From Diaporthe sp. PMI_573 (Eukaryota; Ascomycota; Sordariomycetes; Diaporthales; Diaporthaceae): DNA of 64,000 nt. Made by a program: the position numbers and the translations under genes. The notes under the pieces were generated by a model. The model saw only the letters and a list, made by a program, of their open reading frames with translations, was not told where the DNA came from and searched no databases. The stretch spans positions 1-64,000 of the forward strand of contig JAJTUP010000122.1 of NCBI GenBank assembly GCA_021399435.1, given 5' to 3'. Positions 10,346 through 21,879 of this stretch are shown in pieces. Each line of letters starts with the position of its first letter. The first letter of the stretch is position 1.

Positions 10346-11403
10346 AAGACCAAGAAACTCAATCAGAAAGAGAAGCAGTCTTGTTCAATCAACCATATAT
10401 CTATCAGACTGGAAACGAAGGGCGATGCCTGCTAGAGGTTCCTCTCAATACTTATAATATCCAGGCAAGGTTATATATTCTGCTATAATAATAAGGGGGG
10501 TTATCAGTTTAAGTTATATAATATAATATTGTTTTAAAATCTAATTAAAATTTTAAAATAATAATAGAATATTAGAAAGAGGAAAAGACCCAATGGACTG
10601 CTTATAGCTCATTTATAAACCAATTATTATGATCAGATTAGGAACATAACCATTTATGCTAGATATCATCCTGGCAGTTTCCGAGTTTAGCATAAATTTT
10701 AATAACTCCACTCCTTCTTGCGGTCCACCTGGTCGTGGTAGACGGCAAGCAGGAGATGTTAGCAAGCCATTAATTACTAGACTGATATTAAAAATACAGT
10801 TATCGGATAATGACCACACCATACGAAATGACTAAGCGTGACTTGCTTGATCTATGGCTCTTTGCTGAAATGAAAATGCTCGAGCTCAATACTCCGGCGA
10901 TTTTATGGCTGGATTCGTGCTGGCAACCCGCAGAGGAATAGCAAGATCACGACAGGGAGTCCCACATGAAAAGAACACAGCCCATGATTTGACATGCTCT
11001 AGAATAGCGTACAGCTCAAGGGTGGCCTAGGTTCCAATGTGCCGCCGCATGGAATGACCAGAGTAGCTGCTATCACAGCATAGTATTTTCTGACTGGCTT
11101 AAAATTGTGTGTTCATCACATTACTGCTTGCTGCTGCTTGTGATATACATTTGATATACATTGAGAGGCGGTAGTGGTGATGACCGTCCCACCTTCATGA
11201 CTATCAGAGATCAGTGCTGATGCCCTCCCACACATTATGTGCGGCGAGTGCCAGCCGCGGGTAGGACGTCTGGAGTGGAAACAAGTCTATATGGAATCCC
11301 TCATACCTAACTTCATCATAGGAATGCAATCCTAGACTGTGCAGTGAACGACCCAGCCCAAAGAAATTTCAAGGTCACCGGGAATATAATATTATCCATA
11401 ATA
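10346..11403. other. intergenic, about 1 kb
   Basis: A/T-rich patch at about 10480-10575. No gene seen on either strand. Confidence 0.5.
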
Positions 11404-13561
11404 TTATACGAGAGTAATAGTCTCCCAGCTCAACCCTGCCATAAGCCCAGAGCCCCGGGAGCCCCAGAACCGTATGTACCCTACTCTCTCCATTCCCCCC
11501 CGCTGACCTGCATGTTCAGCACCCTTAAATACGAGCCCCTGCACGAAGCAGTTTTGTCCACGTTTGAAACGGCCTAGTAATATTGTCCGAAGGTCCCCAT
11601 TCCTCCATTCCCCAGACTTCTCATAGCTCTCATGATCAAAGTCCAAGAAAAACCACTCGGCTAATTCTGTCTCGGATATGGGTTCTTCCGGGTCAGCCGC
11701 CATCTCTGCACGGGGTTTGTCCTCTGCCAAATATCTTTCCAGGCTGCTCTGTTTGATCGCAGCAACCGGCCCGTGCATGCGGATGTAGCACGTATCCCTG
11801 ACCTCACCGAAGAGATTGGCTGGTTCTTTTGGTTCCACGTGCCAGTCCACGACTCGAGAAATTTCCTCCTCAAGTGGGAAATCCCACTGAACATTTCTGC
11901 AGTTCGTCCAGCTCCAGCTTGGACCTGTGTACTCCTCCAAAGATGCTGGCCTTTCCGCTCCGGAAACACATACCCACCCGTGGGACCATGACAAACCATA
12001 AATCAAATCATTGCTCCAAAGACCGGAAATATAGTCTGCATCGGTTTCTTCTTGCAATTTCTTGGCCCAGCCGCTCATTGCTGGAAGCTTGTCGGTAGCT
12101 TTGCTCAATTCTCGCCGGCTAAATTGTATGACCAGGTTATACCAAGCAGTGAGTGAAGACTCATACTTGTTTCTGGGAATCATCCTGAGATGGCCATCTT
12201 CGGCTTCGATTCCACATGCGCACTCAAAGTAAATTTGCCTGTTGTTGTAATGTAGAATCCTTTGTGCCATTGTACGTTCCTGTAGCGCCCAACCTCGAGA
12301 TGAAAGCGGCTCGGTGTCGAAGTCGAAGCTATGGAACCAATGCTCAGCTGGGGAGAGCGGCATTGCATGTACGCATGCCTTTCTGCGCATAAGGGGAATG
12401 TCGGCGAGAACTTTCATATAAGCGGCTCGCTTATGAAAGCAGCCCCCTGTGCTATCACTCGAGCGGTTGGCAGCTATAACGACGTATGCGTTTGAATACA
12501 CATCAGCCATGCGTCCAGATTCGTGTGCCCAGTCCTGATAATCGTCCTGGCAAATGCAGAGACTGTCAATCCAGAGGTATCGCAAACCAAGCCTCCGAGT
12601 GACGGTAACGGCATCTTTGAAGGTCTGGGGCATCTCGTTGAGATGGATGCCGGATTGACGCGATTGTATTGTTGCCCTTGTTGTTTTGAATGGAGGGGAG
12701 TCACCCCACTGTAGTCATGCTTGATTTCAGCATTGAAAGTGACATTTTGTTAGAGGATGGACTCACACAGTATGACAAGCAAGCATACTTCCCATTCCTT
12801 CCAGCGATGCTTATCTTGTCTAGCAGAGTAATTATATTCCCATCTTCTTTAACGTCCAGAACCCGAGATGGCAGCACCACGGCATTCCCATCTGAACACT
12901 GTTGATGATTGCCAACACAGTTCTGTACCAATGTGGCCGCCCGATCCAGGCTGCGTAGAGAACCGGAGTCAGGATCCACTGGCCGCAGGCAGAATAGGTT
13001 CTTTAATGGACTATCTGGAAACAACGTTTGGTCGTGAGCCACACATCAAAGCATTACTGGTTCCAAAGCCGTCAAATTGATGGACAGTATAAACGTACCC
13101 TCCTCAACGCCAAAACCAACCACCATTAGCATATAGAGATTATAACCTCCATTTTCTCGGTTCGATGGGTTCATAGCCCAGACACAGAACCCATCATTCA
13201 CATGCGGCGTTTCTATACCGGACTGTTTTTCTGTAAGCCACAACCTCTCGTCCACTGGCAGAGTACCTGAAAAGGCGCCGCGCCGGATGAACGTGTTGCT
13301 TCCTGCAACCTTGTTCCAGGAGTCAAGCCATTCTCGCACGCCGTGTTGGACAACGGCACACAGCGGACACGTCTTAGCTGATTCGGCCAATGCAGCCATG
13401 TTCTCATGGTATGGGAAGCCGATGGGATCAGGGAAGTCCTCTTGACGAAAGTCAACCACAATAACATCACGACCATCTTTCGCAAATCGCCAGAAACCAT
13501 TTGTCTTTAACGAAGGGAAACCATTGAAAGGCAAACTTAAGCATAAGCTACAGAGCGACAT
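11404..13561 (-). CDS. HET-domain (heterokaryon incompatibility) protein
   Basis: Complement of join(11404-12708, 12767-13014, 13099-13561); 2016 nt, 671 aa. Introns GTACGT..CTCAC..TTCCAG and GTGAGT..CTACAG restore frame exactly. The N terminus is Cys-rich (MSLCSLCLSLPF, TCPLCAVVQHG), as is usual in this class. The HET domain is complete: YACLSYCWG (spanning intron 2), RYLWIDSLCICQDD (about 280-293), ADVYSNAYVVIAA, and SSRGWALQERTMAQRIL (about 373-389), followed later by GPSWSWTN. HET proteins trigger allorecognition cell death and related immune-like responses in filamentous ascomycetes. No second signalling domain such as NACHT or ankyrin is fused; the C-terminal 250 residues look like the usual HET-only tail. 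Confidence 0.9.
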
Positions 13562-13863
13562 GATGTGATGAGGGGAATCTCAAAGACACACAAGGACATG
13601 GTAGAGGAGTGAGTTGTGTGTGAAGAAGACCCCGCAGATAAAGCAGGCAGCACCGGTGTCAGCTGAGTTTTCCCTGAGACGCTAACGTGCCCGGCCCACT
13701 TTCGACCGCCCCCCTAATTCGGCCCCCCCTGCCACCCAGACACCCCTAATTCAGACCTCCCTATTAAATTCAAATACAATTCTAAAAATATATAATCTTT
13801 AAATATATATAAATTATTAATAAATATAGTATATAAGAAACGAAGCTTAAATTTAATTAATAC
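13562..13863. other. intergenic, ends in A/T-rich block
   Basis: Pyrimidine-rich upstream region of the HET gene, then an A/T-rich stretch (about 13760-13860) flanking the inverted repeat. No gene. Confidence 0.5.
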
Positions 13864-14503
13864 ATAACGTGGTTGGACACTAAGCGAGCGATAACACATA
13901 GCGAGCGATTTAAAATACTTGTCAGATTATCACCCTTTTAGGTATATGGGACGTGTAATTATGGTCCAATTGATGGGGTGGTCACTGTGTGTATTGTGAT
14001 GATGTCTTGTCTAGGTTCTCTAGTGCGACCCCGCCCGTTCAGGGGGCTGGTTTTGTCGTGATGGGCATAATGATGCCTCAGGCACACATTTGTCAAATGC
14101 CCGTCACATCTGACAATACTAACAAAAAACGTCTGTGCACACCCTGTCAACTTCTTCAAACTAGGCTCAATCGGGATCCAAATTTTAACATCGCTTAAAA
14201 TTTATATAAGAAAGCTATATTTTCAATTTCAGATTTTTTACATTTAAGTAAAATTAGTTACATCGGAAAAACCTAAAAAGACCTCTATAATTTAAAACTT
14301 TCTTTAATAATTAATTCTACTTAAATTCTAAAATTCTAAAAATTAAAACTTAGCTTATTTATATAATTATAAACTAAATCTTAAATTTGCATCCAAATTA
14401 AGCCTAGTTTGAAGAGGTTGACAGGGTGTGCACAGACGTTTTTTGTTAGCATTTTAAATCGCTCGCTATGTGTCATCGCTCGCTTAGTGTCCAACCACGT
14501 TAT
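13864..14503. mobile_element. 53-bp inverted-repeat element, probably non-autonomous
   Basis: The arms 13864-13916 and 14451-14503 are reverse complements over 53 bp with one mismatch. Each holds two CGCTCGCT-type units followed outward by CCACGTTAT and then A/T-rich DNA. A diverged single copy of the arm sits at about 6893-6950. The interior contains no gene but a separate MITE (14122-14446). Outer boundaries and target duplication could not be fixed. Confidence 0.65.
14122..14446. mobile_element. Tc1/mariner-type MITE, 325 bp, TA flanked
   Basis: The ends begin ACAAAAAACGTCTGTGCAC and are inverted over about 47 bp with one mismatch. Each end is flanked by TA (14120-14121 and 14447-14448). 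The interior is A/T-rich with no coding frame. TA target choice and the long inverted repeats point to a non-autonomous element moved by a Tc1/mariner or pogo transposase. It lies 4 bp inside the right arm of the larger inverted repeat, so it is probably nested. Confidence 0.8.
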
Positions 14504-15647
14504 ATATAAAAGTATAAAAAAAATTATAAATAATAAAATTATAATTTTAAAAAAAAAATATTAATAATTATAAAATATTTTTAATATTTATATAATTATT
14601 TAAAATAATTATTTATAAATATGTCGAGAGGTCAGGGGAAGATGCTGTGCAAAGATTGCTTGAGGGCAGATCAGGATCTGAACATTCCGTGCTATGTTGC
14701 GATGCCTAACTACATTGTGATTCCAGTGCGTCTAGCCACCCATCTTATAACCTGACCTGCCAATCCCTCATGGATCTCGATGCACGCTGGCCTGAGCGAG
14801 GCTCAGCCCTGACTTGGGCGCCGTATGGGCCTGAGCGGTGCTGCGGTGCCTTTCGCCGATACTACGGTGCCCCTCACCGGGCCTCCGACGGGCCCGAAGT
14901 GCTGCCTTCCAACAAAATATATAAAGAAGTTAGCCGTTGTTGATGCACGTGACCCGCCTGGTTGGAAGCGACATGGCTTCACGCTGGCTCATTGTAGTAA
15001 CGTACGGCTGAAGCTCGTCCCTCTCGATGGGGATCTGAATCCACCCGCCTTGGAGGTCAAGTTGCTCAAGCTGTGCTGCCCTTTAGCCCTGGCATCTCGG
15101 GTGCGGCAGGAGACATACCTGGTGCTCCGCTGACATGTTGGTGCGCTCCGTTCTGTTCTTGGCTGGCAAAGTCGAGGAAGAATTGAGGAGAAGAAAGGGT
15201 AGACGTGCAAAGATGGGCCTGGAGCCCTTATATAGGCACCGGGAAAGGACCCCCTGGACTGGTCGACGACTTAGGGACCACCGAATGTGCCTTGGGATCA
15301 CACTTCCGCCTACGTCGTCGGGCAGCCCAGCCAGGGGGGGGGGGGACGTGGGCGAGAGGCAACAGTCCGAGGCTCAGCATTCCACTCGGCACCTGGGCAG
15401 ATCTTACCCCTGGAGACGAGACAGGAGAGGAAGGCATATTGATGGAGGTCATGGGTATGCCACCTGCAGCCTTGGTCTGAGAGTAGACGTGGAGATCCAT
15501 GCATACTAAGGCCCCTTTCAACCCACGTTTAGACTTCGCCGACAATGGTTTTGGACTTCGGTTTTGCGTTGGTCTCGCCTCGAATGCCTCCTGGAGTTGG
15601 TCGTCAATCCCGTATGTATTTGGTATATGGTTCAGGTACTCAGTTGC
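14504..15647. other. intergenic; possible truncated minus-strand gene start near 15136
   Basis: A/T-rich to about 14620. On the minus strand a TATATAAG box (about 15227-15234), a pyrimidine-rich leader, ATG at 15136 and a GTATGT donor six codons later look like a gene start, but no convincing downstream exon follows before the A/T block. It may be the 5' remnant of a lost gene. A G-run lies at about 15337-15346. Confidence 0.3.
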
Positions 15648-16799
15648 TCAATCTAAGGGAATGGGATTGCCCCTCGAGCCAAACGGTTCTTGAGGCGCTC
15701 CGATGTCCCCAAAATCAGGAAGTGTGCGGGTTTTTGGCGACAAGATACGGTCCCTTCGAGACGCTCCGCAAGTACGGTCCCTTCGAGGCGCTCTGCGAGT
15801 ACTGCCCCTTCTCATACCCGTCCTCGATTGACCCTGCCCTCCCTTTAGGTCTCGCACCCACTCATCAACGTCCCACTGTACCCAATAATCGATCAAGGCA
15901 CTGCAATCACTCGGGGGCTTTGACTTGTTCACGTATATGATCTTTCCACCTTGCCCACGGACCGGCCGAACAAACCGCCTGAGCAGCTTCTTTGGCCCGT
16001 CAACCTTCAGACTCGTGCCTAGCACTAGGAGAAGGTCGGGACTTGACAACTCATCGCCACGAGTGAGGTGGGCAATTTCTTCACCTTGTGGGTGGGTTTC
16101 GTCGAGCATGACCATACTCGGCCTAAGCTGGCCGATCGGTGGAAGTCGCATTCCAGCCTCCTTTCGAGCCTCAAAGCGGAAGTTGCACCGTGGGCAAGGA
16201 AGAGGAAGCGTCAGTTCGTTTTCGTCATTACCATCTTTGGTATCGCTATCCTCGATAATGTAGTCCTCGATATGACATCGGTAGTCCTGCCATTCGTACG
16301 GTTCGTGACAGAGGTGACACTTCAAGTTGGATAGACTTCCGTGAAGTGGTACGCAATCGAATCGCCGGCCTAGGCCTGTCACCAGGCCTGCTTTTGCCTC
16401 GAGCATATCGACGTTTTGGGTGTAGCAACGAAGAAGCTTACGCCGCAGAGATGCGAGCCATCTATGCGTCTCCGTTGGCTCGCAATCTGCCGCACGATCT
16501 CGAATGCGTAGGGCTGTCTTAAGGAGCTGAGCCCTTCGTGAGTCAAAGAAAGCAGCCTCCTCGAAGAGCGCGCCGTTGGCGTAAAGTCCACCCGATGAGC
16601 GGAAGTCCTAGTCTCGTTAGCTATCTTGATGCTATAGGCACCAGATTCTACAAACCGGAATACCAGCCGCTGTGCTGATGCCAGCACCAGCAATAGCCAC
16701 GATCTTTCGGGCGCCTGAGAGAGCATCTGCGATAGTCTCCAGTTCTTCGGAACCAGGCCTGACGTGTGTGAGGCGGGTCAACGTGGGTCGTCTTGACAT
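15648..16799 (-). CDS. Sir2-family NAD-dependent deacetylase (Hst3/Hst4-like)
   Basis: Complement of join(15648-16607, 16656-16799); 367 aa. The 48-bp intron (GTTTGT..GCTAAC..ACTAG) falls inside the NAD-binding motif, giving IVAIAGAGISTAAGIP then DFRSSGGLYANGALF. Further sirtuin marks: CYTQNVDMLE, LHGSL with the catalytic His, zinc site CHLC..CPRC, and LLLVLGTSLKVDGPKKL with YVNKSKPP. The protein removes acetyl groups from lysines using NAD; Hst3/4 relatives act on H3K56ac and in silencing. Comparing lengths, it is compact. The last 50 residues are Arg/Ser-rich and partly encoded by a 27-bp direct repeat (15746-15799), which may be an acquired or decayed tail. The internal open frames on the other strand are shadows. 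Confidence 0.88.
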
Positions 16800-16880
16800 G
16801 ATGGTCTTGAGACGGAGAACGATCGAAAGGATGTTGAAGGAGGGGAGAGCAGAGCAGAGATGGCCATGGGGGCCTGCTGC

Positions 16881-16887
16881 TTATATA
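16881..16887 (-). promoter_or_regulatory. TATA-like box of the Sir2 gene
   Basis: Minus strand TATATAA about 82 bp upstream of ATG 16799. Confidence 0.45.
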
Positions 16888-17337
16888 CCTCGGCGAGGGC
16901 GCTGTGGAGGTGACCACGGTTTCTGCCTCGCCTCAGATGCCGGACAACCGAGGCAGCCCATGACAAAACAGACTGTTCGCTTGGTGTCGTGGAACTTGGC
17001 TGGACGGACACACCGGACTCCCATTGGCCTTCATGAAAGGATCAGGGGGCGTGCATGAAGATGCCCTTGACAGCGAGGCTGAGTGGAATGACTTCCTACT
17101 CGAAGACCTGCTGCCAGTGAGCCCAGCAGCCGTGCGGCGTATAATCTACAGCCAGCTGGTGACGGACCATCTTAACATGAACGTCGTATAAGGTAGCCTC
17201 TACTTTTATTTATATCATCTCACCTGTATTCTTCATGTCCTTCCAAACAACGACCAAAAAACAGGGCGGGGACTGAGAAGACCTAGTAAGGAAGACGGTA
17301 TCCATTCCCACCATGCTATTCAAAACTGCTCAGCAAT
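16888..17337. other. intergenic
   Basis: No supported gene on either strand; the open frames here are short and lack a usable start. Confidence 0.4.
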
Positions 17338-17568
17338 ATGCGCGAGGTGTCCCAGATAGATCCGGATGGCGACTTGATCATCATTCTCTCAGTCACAGGA
17401 GAGCCATTTGCTCCTTGGGATGCTGAAAATGCTTGGAGAGGACCACGGATGATAGGCGAGCTCGACACGTTGAATGTGAAGGACGACATTCTAAACCCGA
17501 CCACAGAATGGAGTTTTAAAGTCTCATCGAAGCATCTAATGTTAGCATCGCAAGGCAGAGTTGAATAA
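17338..17568 (+). pseudogene. BTB/POZ-like protein, truncated
   Basis: ATG 17338 opens a 76-aa frame with the start typical of fungal BTB proteins: QIDPDGDLIIIL, a variable loop, then FKVSSKHLMLAS. A full BTB domain would continue with about 80 more residues after LAS. Here it reads QGRVE and stops, and no GT donor rescues the frame. Interpreted as a 5' remnant. Family assignment is by the DPDGD and FKVSSKHL motifs only. Confidence 0.5.
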
Positions 17569-18271
17569 TAATTCTTTCCAGTTAGGAGCTCATTCTAGCT
17601 ATTCCCTCGCTATTCTTAGTTGTAGGCCTCTAGATACAATTATCTTCCACCACGGCTACGTCACTGCCTCCGACCTTGTCAGATTAGTGACCATGCCTGG
17701 GAAATCTGGACTGCCCGCTGCCCCCAGCCCTGCCAGGTTTACGGGTATGTCCTACCGGCGCATTGAGCGAAGAAATTCTGTTGTGTCGAGCTTTCTCCTT
17801 GCGCTCTCTTATGTACTATAGAAAATGCGTTACCTATATTGTCCTCCGTACTTCCCACCTACCACGTGCATGGCCCGGCTATGACTAAATCGGTTATGCA
17901 GATGCCTAGATCCCACCAGTCTGGTTTTTGTCTCCGCCAAGGGCGAGCCGCTTCCGAGATGTTGATGAGAGCATCGTGGATCATGAGGGCGGAATATGGG
18001 ACGCATCATTTATGAGGCGGCAGGCACCTGGGGGCACTGAGTATACTTGGTCCCAAGATTTTCTACGCTTTGTTAAATACTCCAGAGTGTTTTCATCTAC
18101 CTAGTGATGTCCATTCCTCCGCCCAGTGGTTTTCTGTCCGTGTCGCAAAGACGCCTTTCATTGGTGGCAGCTCCATTCCGCATGCCTCCCCCAGTGTGAC
18201 AGTGAGTGCCTGACATCTACGAACACTGGTATGCCAAGACTCCTCTATTGTCTCTTGAATGGTAAGCCTGG
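17569..18271. other. intergenic
   Basis: No supported gene. Could contain the lost 3' part of the 18272-18634 fragment (minus strand), but no clear exon was found. Confidence 0.4.
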
Positions 18272-18634
18272 CTATAGGGTCGTTACGGCGCTTGTCGACA
18301 CGGTTTCGGATGGCCCTATGGTTTGTTTTGGCTTACCAACGTTAGCCTGGCTTAAATCAGGGGTTGTATCGCATGCCTTACCTTTTTCCTCAGCTAGCAT
18401 ATGCGCAACCTTTTTACGCATAGTAGGAGAAAGGTGGTTCACGAACCAACGAACCCGGTAGTCTCCGACTTGCGCTTTTTTCCAGGTAGCGAAAGCGTCA
18501 CGGCCACACTTGAAGAAAGGACCGTCCAGCGCAGGATCATAGCCATTGCTGGACTTCTGACTGTTGCTGCACTTTTTGGATCCTGTAATGATCAGTTCGA
18601 CGACGTACTTCACTTGTTCTGCTGTGTGCTCCAT
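18272..18634 (-). pseudogene. fragment of the repeated unknown family (N-terminal module only)
   Basis: ATG 18634 (MEHTAEQVKYVVELI), 120 aa. It contains DGPFFKCGRDAFATWKKAQ followed by VNHLSPTMRKKVAHMLAEE. This matches, by eye, the module in the genes at 19457-20756, 36531-37500 and 48473-50110: hydrophobic-F-F/L-x-x-G-x-x-x-F-A/x-W, then V-x-x-L followed by a helix. The C-terminal domain of the other members was not found downstream. The frame ends after a possible GTAACG donor, but no acceptor gives that domain. Either truncated or with an exon I missed. Confidence 0.4.
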
Positions 18635-19456
18635 GGCCAGTCAGACTCTGGGGTTGGCAGATAGGAGGGGATTGCCAGATACGGACGGAAGCGGTATCCC
18701 GCGGACAAAATCGACGGGTATTTGAAGCGGTTCCCGCAATGTTGTTCACGGAGCAGGAAAAGCAAGCACCCGCTACCGCAAGCGACGTCATGTCTGTCTC
18801 GCCACCAGGGGCCGGAGTGACCAGTAGGGTGGAGAACTACACGGGTTGGTATGATTGCCGGAGGTCCAAACATCGCAGGATGATGGTGGAGTGGAGTAAA
18901 GTGCGAAGCTGTCACCCCACTCCCTCTGAGCTGGGTCAGTGGAGAGGCAGCGATCCAAGACGGTCATGCAATCATTCACACACCATCAGGTCGTGGTTGG
19001 AGTGCCAGGCGAACTTTCAACTTCACATGCTACCCTATTTCGGGGCGTTCATAACCGCGGATCCGGGAGCTACCGTCAATGTCCCTGGGTAAACCCATGT
19101 CGACAACGACCACCATTCTAGAAAATCTGGCCATACGAGATCGGTGGGCTCTAGTGAACCACACCAGTGACAAGCGCAGGGTGGCCCGAAGCACCTGCGA
19201 GGAGTACCCTAGGGCTCTGGGAGGAAGGGGGGAGAAAAGGGGCTCTGGAGAGAAGGAGGAAGGAGGTTCCTCTAGATGGAGGGAAGAGCGAGGGAAAGGC
19301 CCCCTCACCCTCGCGCCTCGTGTGCAATAGCAGCTTGTTTCTAGCAGAATGCATAGCTGGAACTTGATTTCCCTCCTCCCTCGCCCTTAATGCTGGAATG
19401 TAGCATATTTCTCCCTGAGGGTTTCTATTTACAAGGCCCCTAACCCCATTCCTGAG
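18635..19456. other. intergenic
   Basis: A purine-rich stretch at about 19205-19300 (G/A-rich on plus). No supported gene. Confidence 0.4.
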
Positions 19457-20756
19457 CTATTGTGATATTCCCCCCTGACGGAAGGTCGGGTATAGCTGTT
19501 CAGCTATGAGCGATATCGTATGTGCAGTGCTTTGGACCTTGAGGCAGCTTGGATCTTCGCCATTGCCTTTGATGTGCAACGATATGAGGTTGGTAATAGG
19601 CTCCCCTTTGTTGAGCTCCTCGACATAAAGGGGGTCCGCTCTGATAAATTCAAAGGCTTTTTTGCCAAGCACATTCTCGACAGCTTGAGGGTTTGCCCCA
19701 GACAGCGTCACCGTTTCACACAATACGAAGAGGCCACTCTCCAGTATCATGGAAAACCCCTCGCTGGTCGCCTCCAGATAAACCCCGAACAATTGAGCGG
19801 CCAAGGCAGGTATTTTGTGAGGATAGATATCGATCTCTAAATAGCACTGCGAGTCTGTATCTCCAAAGACTGCCCGAATAGCTGCCTCCAGACCTTTCAT
19901 GACGATTGATTTACGGGTGCCAGGAGGGAAGAGGGAGGCCATGTTCTTCGCATCAGGGAGGGCCCACATGCGTTGGCCCACAGGTATCTCGGTTGCCGTT
20001 CCAACCTCTGACACGTCCTGGGAGTGGCCTGGAGAGTTTGGTTGTCCGATGACCGGATGTATATTGTCCGTCAAAAGAGGGAGCCTGATGCCTGGGCTGG
20101 CATTGGCTGCTAGTGGCGGCAAACTGGAATTGTTGGGATGGATATCCGCAATCGGTGGAAGTTGGTGTTCGGCATTACTCCGTCGGCTATGGTTGTCCGT
20201 TGGTTGTGAGTCGCCGGGGTCTTGCATTTGGACCGAAGGTGCGCCACCAGGGGAGGTACTCCCTTGTCCGTGATTGTTGATAGGTGGTGGCTCGTCGGAG
20301 TCCTGCGGTTGGACAACGTCCGCGCTGCCTGGAGGACTGTAATTCGAACCTTGAAGTTGAGCTGAGAGCCGTCAGCTGTGGACTCATCGATCTGTCTCGG
20401 TGCCAACACTGACCGCAGCGGTCCTTGGCACGAAAGGATTCGTAGAACATATGTTTAAAGAGTACCTCCACGGATGGATGGGGTTTGATGCTGCAAATGC
20501 GGCGTGCTACAGATTCAGCCTCCTCGTGTGGCAGTTGCTCAACCGCCATCTGGACCGGACGCTTGACCTGAGTGTATGCAAACCATGCCTGGAACCCTTG
20601 GTCTAGGAAGACATTACGATGAATACTGGAACAAGCGCTTCTGAGCTTGTTATCGAAATGCCTTGGGGCTTTCTTTGGCGTAGGGCAGGGCTCCACGAGC
20701 GGCTTCGTTAGAGCAGCAATGAGCTTGTCAGTGTGCGACAATTGTTGGGCGTCCAT
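19457..20756 (-). CDS. unknown protein, two-domain family member, 415 aa
   Basis: Complement of join(19457-20361, 20414-20756); 1248 nt. Intron GTCAGT..CAGCTGAC..CTCAG preserves frame. Residues about 1-95 form a helical module with NVFLDQGFQAWFAYTQ and VEQLPHEEAESVARRI. A low-complexity Pro/Ser/Asn/Gly linker follows (about 115-225). The C-terminal domain contains YLEIDIYPHKIPALAAQLFG, a Gly-flanked strand (GFSMILESG), and NVLGKKAFEFIRADPLYVEE. Order and motifs parallel the genes at 36531-37500 and 48473-50110. No known family recognised; no signal peptide or membrane segment. The neighbour at 18272-18634 on the same strand may be a degraded tandem relative. Confidence 0.6.
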
Positions 20757-21313
20757 ACTCACGGCGTTCCTAACATGGGGGTTGGGGAGGGGAAAATCAT
20801 GCGCAGACTTGACAGCGCGGAGATGCACCAAGTACCTGCCAAGGTAGGGTAGATCCCCCATTACTTGCGCATGCGTGGATCGGGGAACAGGCGGCGAGCA
20901 GAACGTTAAGGAATGACAGGGGTATCCACACCGCCGTTTCAGGTGTGGGACCAAGTTCCAAGGTTGGGTGCGCGAACCCCCCGCTCGCGGAAGTTCAATC
21001 CACCGAGGGCTATCATTGCCCCACAGCACATACAGCGCAGAACTTGCTGCGCTGTGCGCACGCCCTTTGGCCAGCAAGGTAATGCTCCGCCTGCACGCAA
21101 CATATCGCCGGCACAAGAGCTGGCATGCGTGGGTCAATGCGGCCCAAGACCGGATATCGCGGCCCCAAAAACATGTAAACCGGAACGTCCAGGGGCGTGA
21201 GGTATCGACGAATACAACTTGCTTGATTACATAGTTTGCTCGCCTCCGAGTCTTCGAAATTGGGACACCTGGGCAGCGTAAAGATTCGAAGCGTAGCCTG
21301 ACGACTGAAAACG
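20757..21313. other. intergenic
   Basis: Upstream region of the minus-strand gene; no gene supported. Confidence 0.4.
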
Positions 21314-21722
21314 ATGGCTCTTACAAGCGCTATGGCAAGAGAACAACGAAAACAACGTAAGGCTCATCTCATCCCCATTCACAACAAACCTTGATACTGA
21401 CAACTCTTCAGGCACGATCCGACCCAAACTTCACCTCGAATGGACAGGATGGCGTCAAGGTCCTCGCTTCCTAAGCTACAAGACTGCCATCAAATTCATT
21501 CGCGCAGACTTCTGGATAAGAATCGAGTCCAAGACATATATTTTCACTGGCAGAACATGGAACTGTGTTGGCCAGAATTGCACGATTGAGGAATTTGAAT
21601 TGGTACTCCGAGAAAAGCGTAACAAGGGTTGGAATTCGAGGTCGGGTGTTACTAGTGCTTATGTCTCCCCACCCAGAAATGGCGGAGTCATGGAAAGGGG
21701 CATCGGACAGTCCGCCTGCTAG
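21314..21722 (+). CDS. small spliced hypothetical protein, 117 aa
   Basis: Join 21314-21356 and 21412-21722; 354 nt. The intron has GTAAGG, branch TACTGAC and acceptor CTTCAG. The first exon is only 43 nt (MALTSAMAREQRKQ). The second gives a basic, aromatic-rich product with TIRPKLHLEWTGWRQG and IRIESKTYIFTGRTWNC, then a Gly/Ser-rich end. No family recognised. Support is the good splice signals and the clean frame; a chance model is not excluded. Confidence 0.4.
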
Positions 21723-21879
21723 ATAAGAGAACGGAAGAGAAAGGTTACCGAGGGAAACTCCTCATTCATGACATATCCCACCGCGTGATGAAGCCCCAAA
21801 GACCATCAGGGGCGAGCAAGTTGGAACCACCCGGGCCCTTCGTACCCCCGTTTTGACGCGTTGCGCCTCGCTGTCCTCC

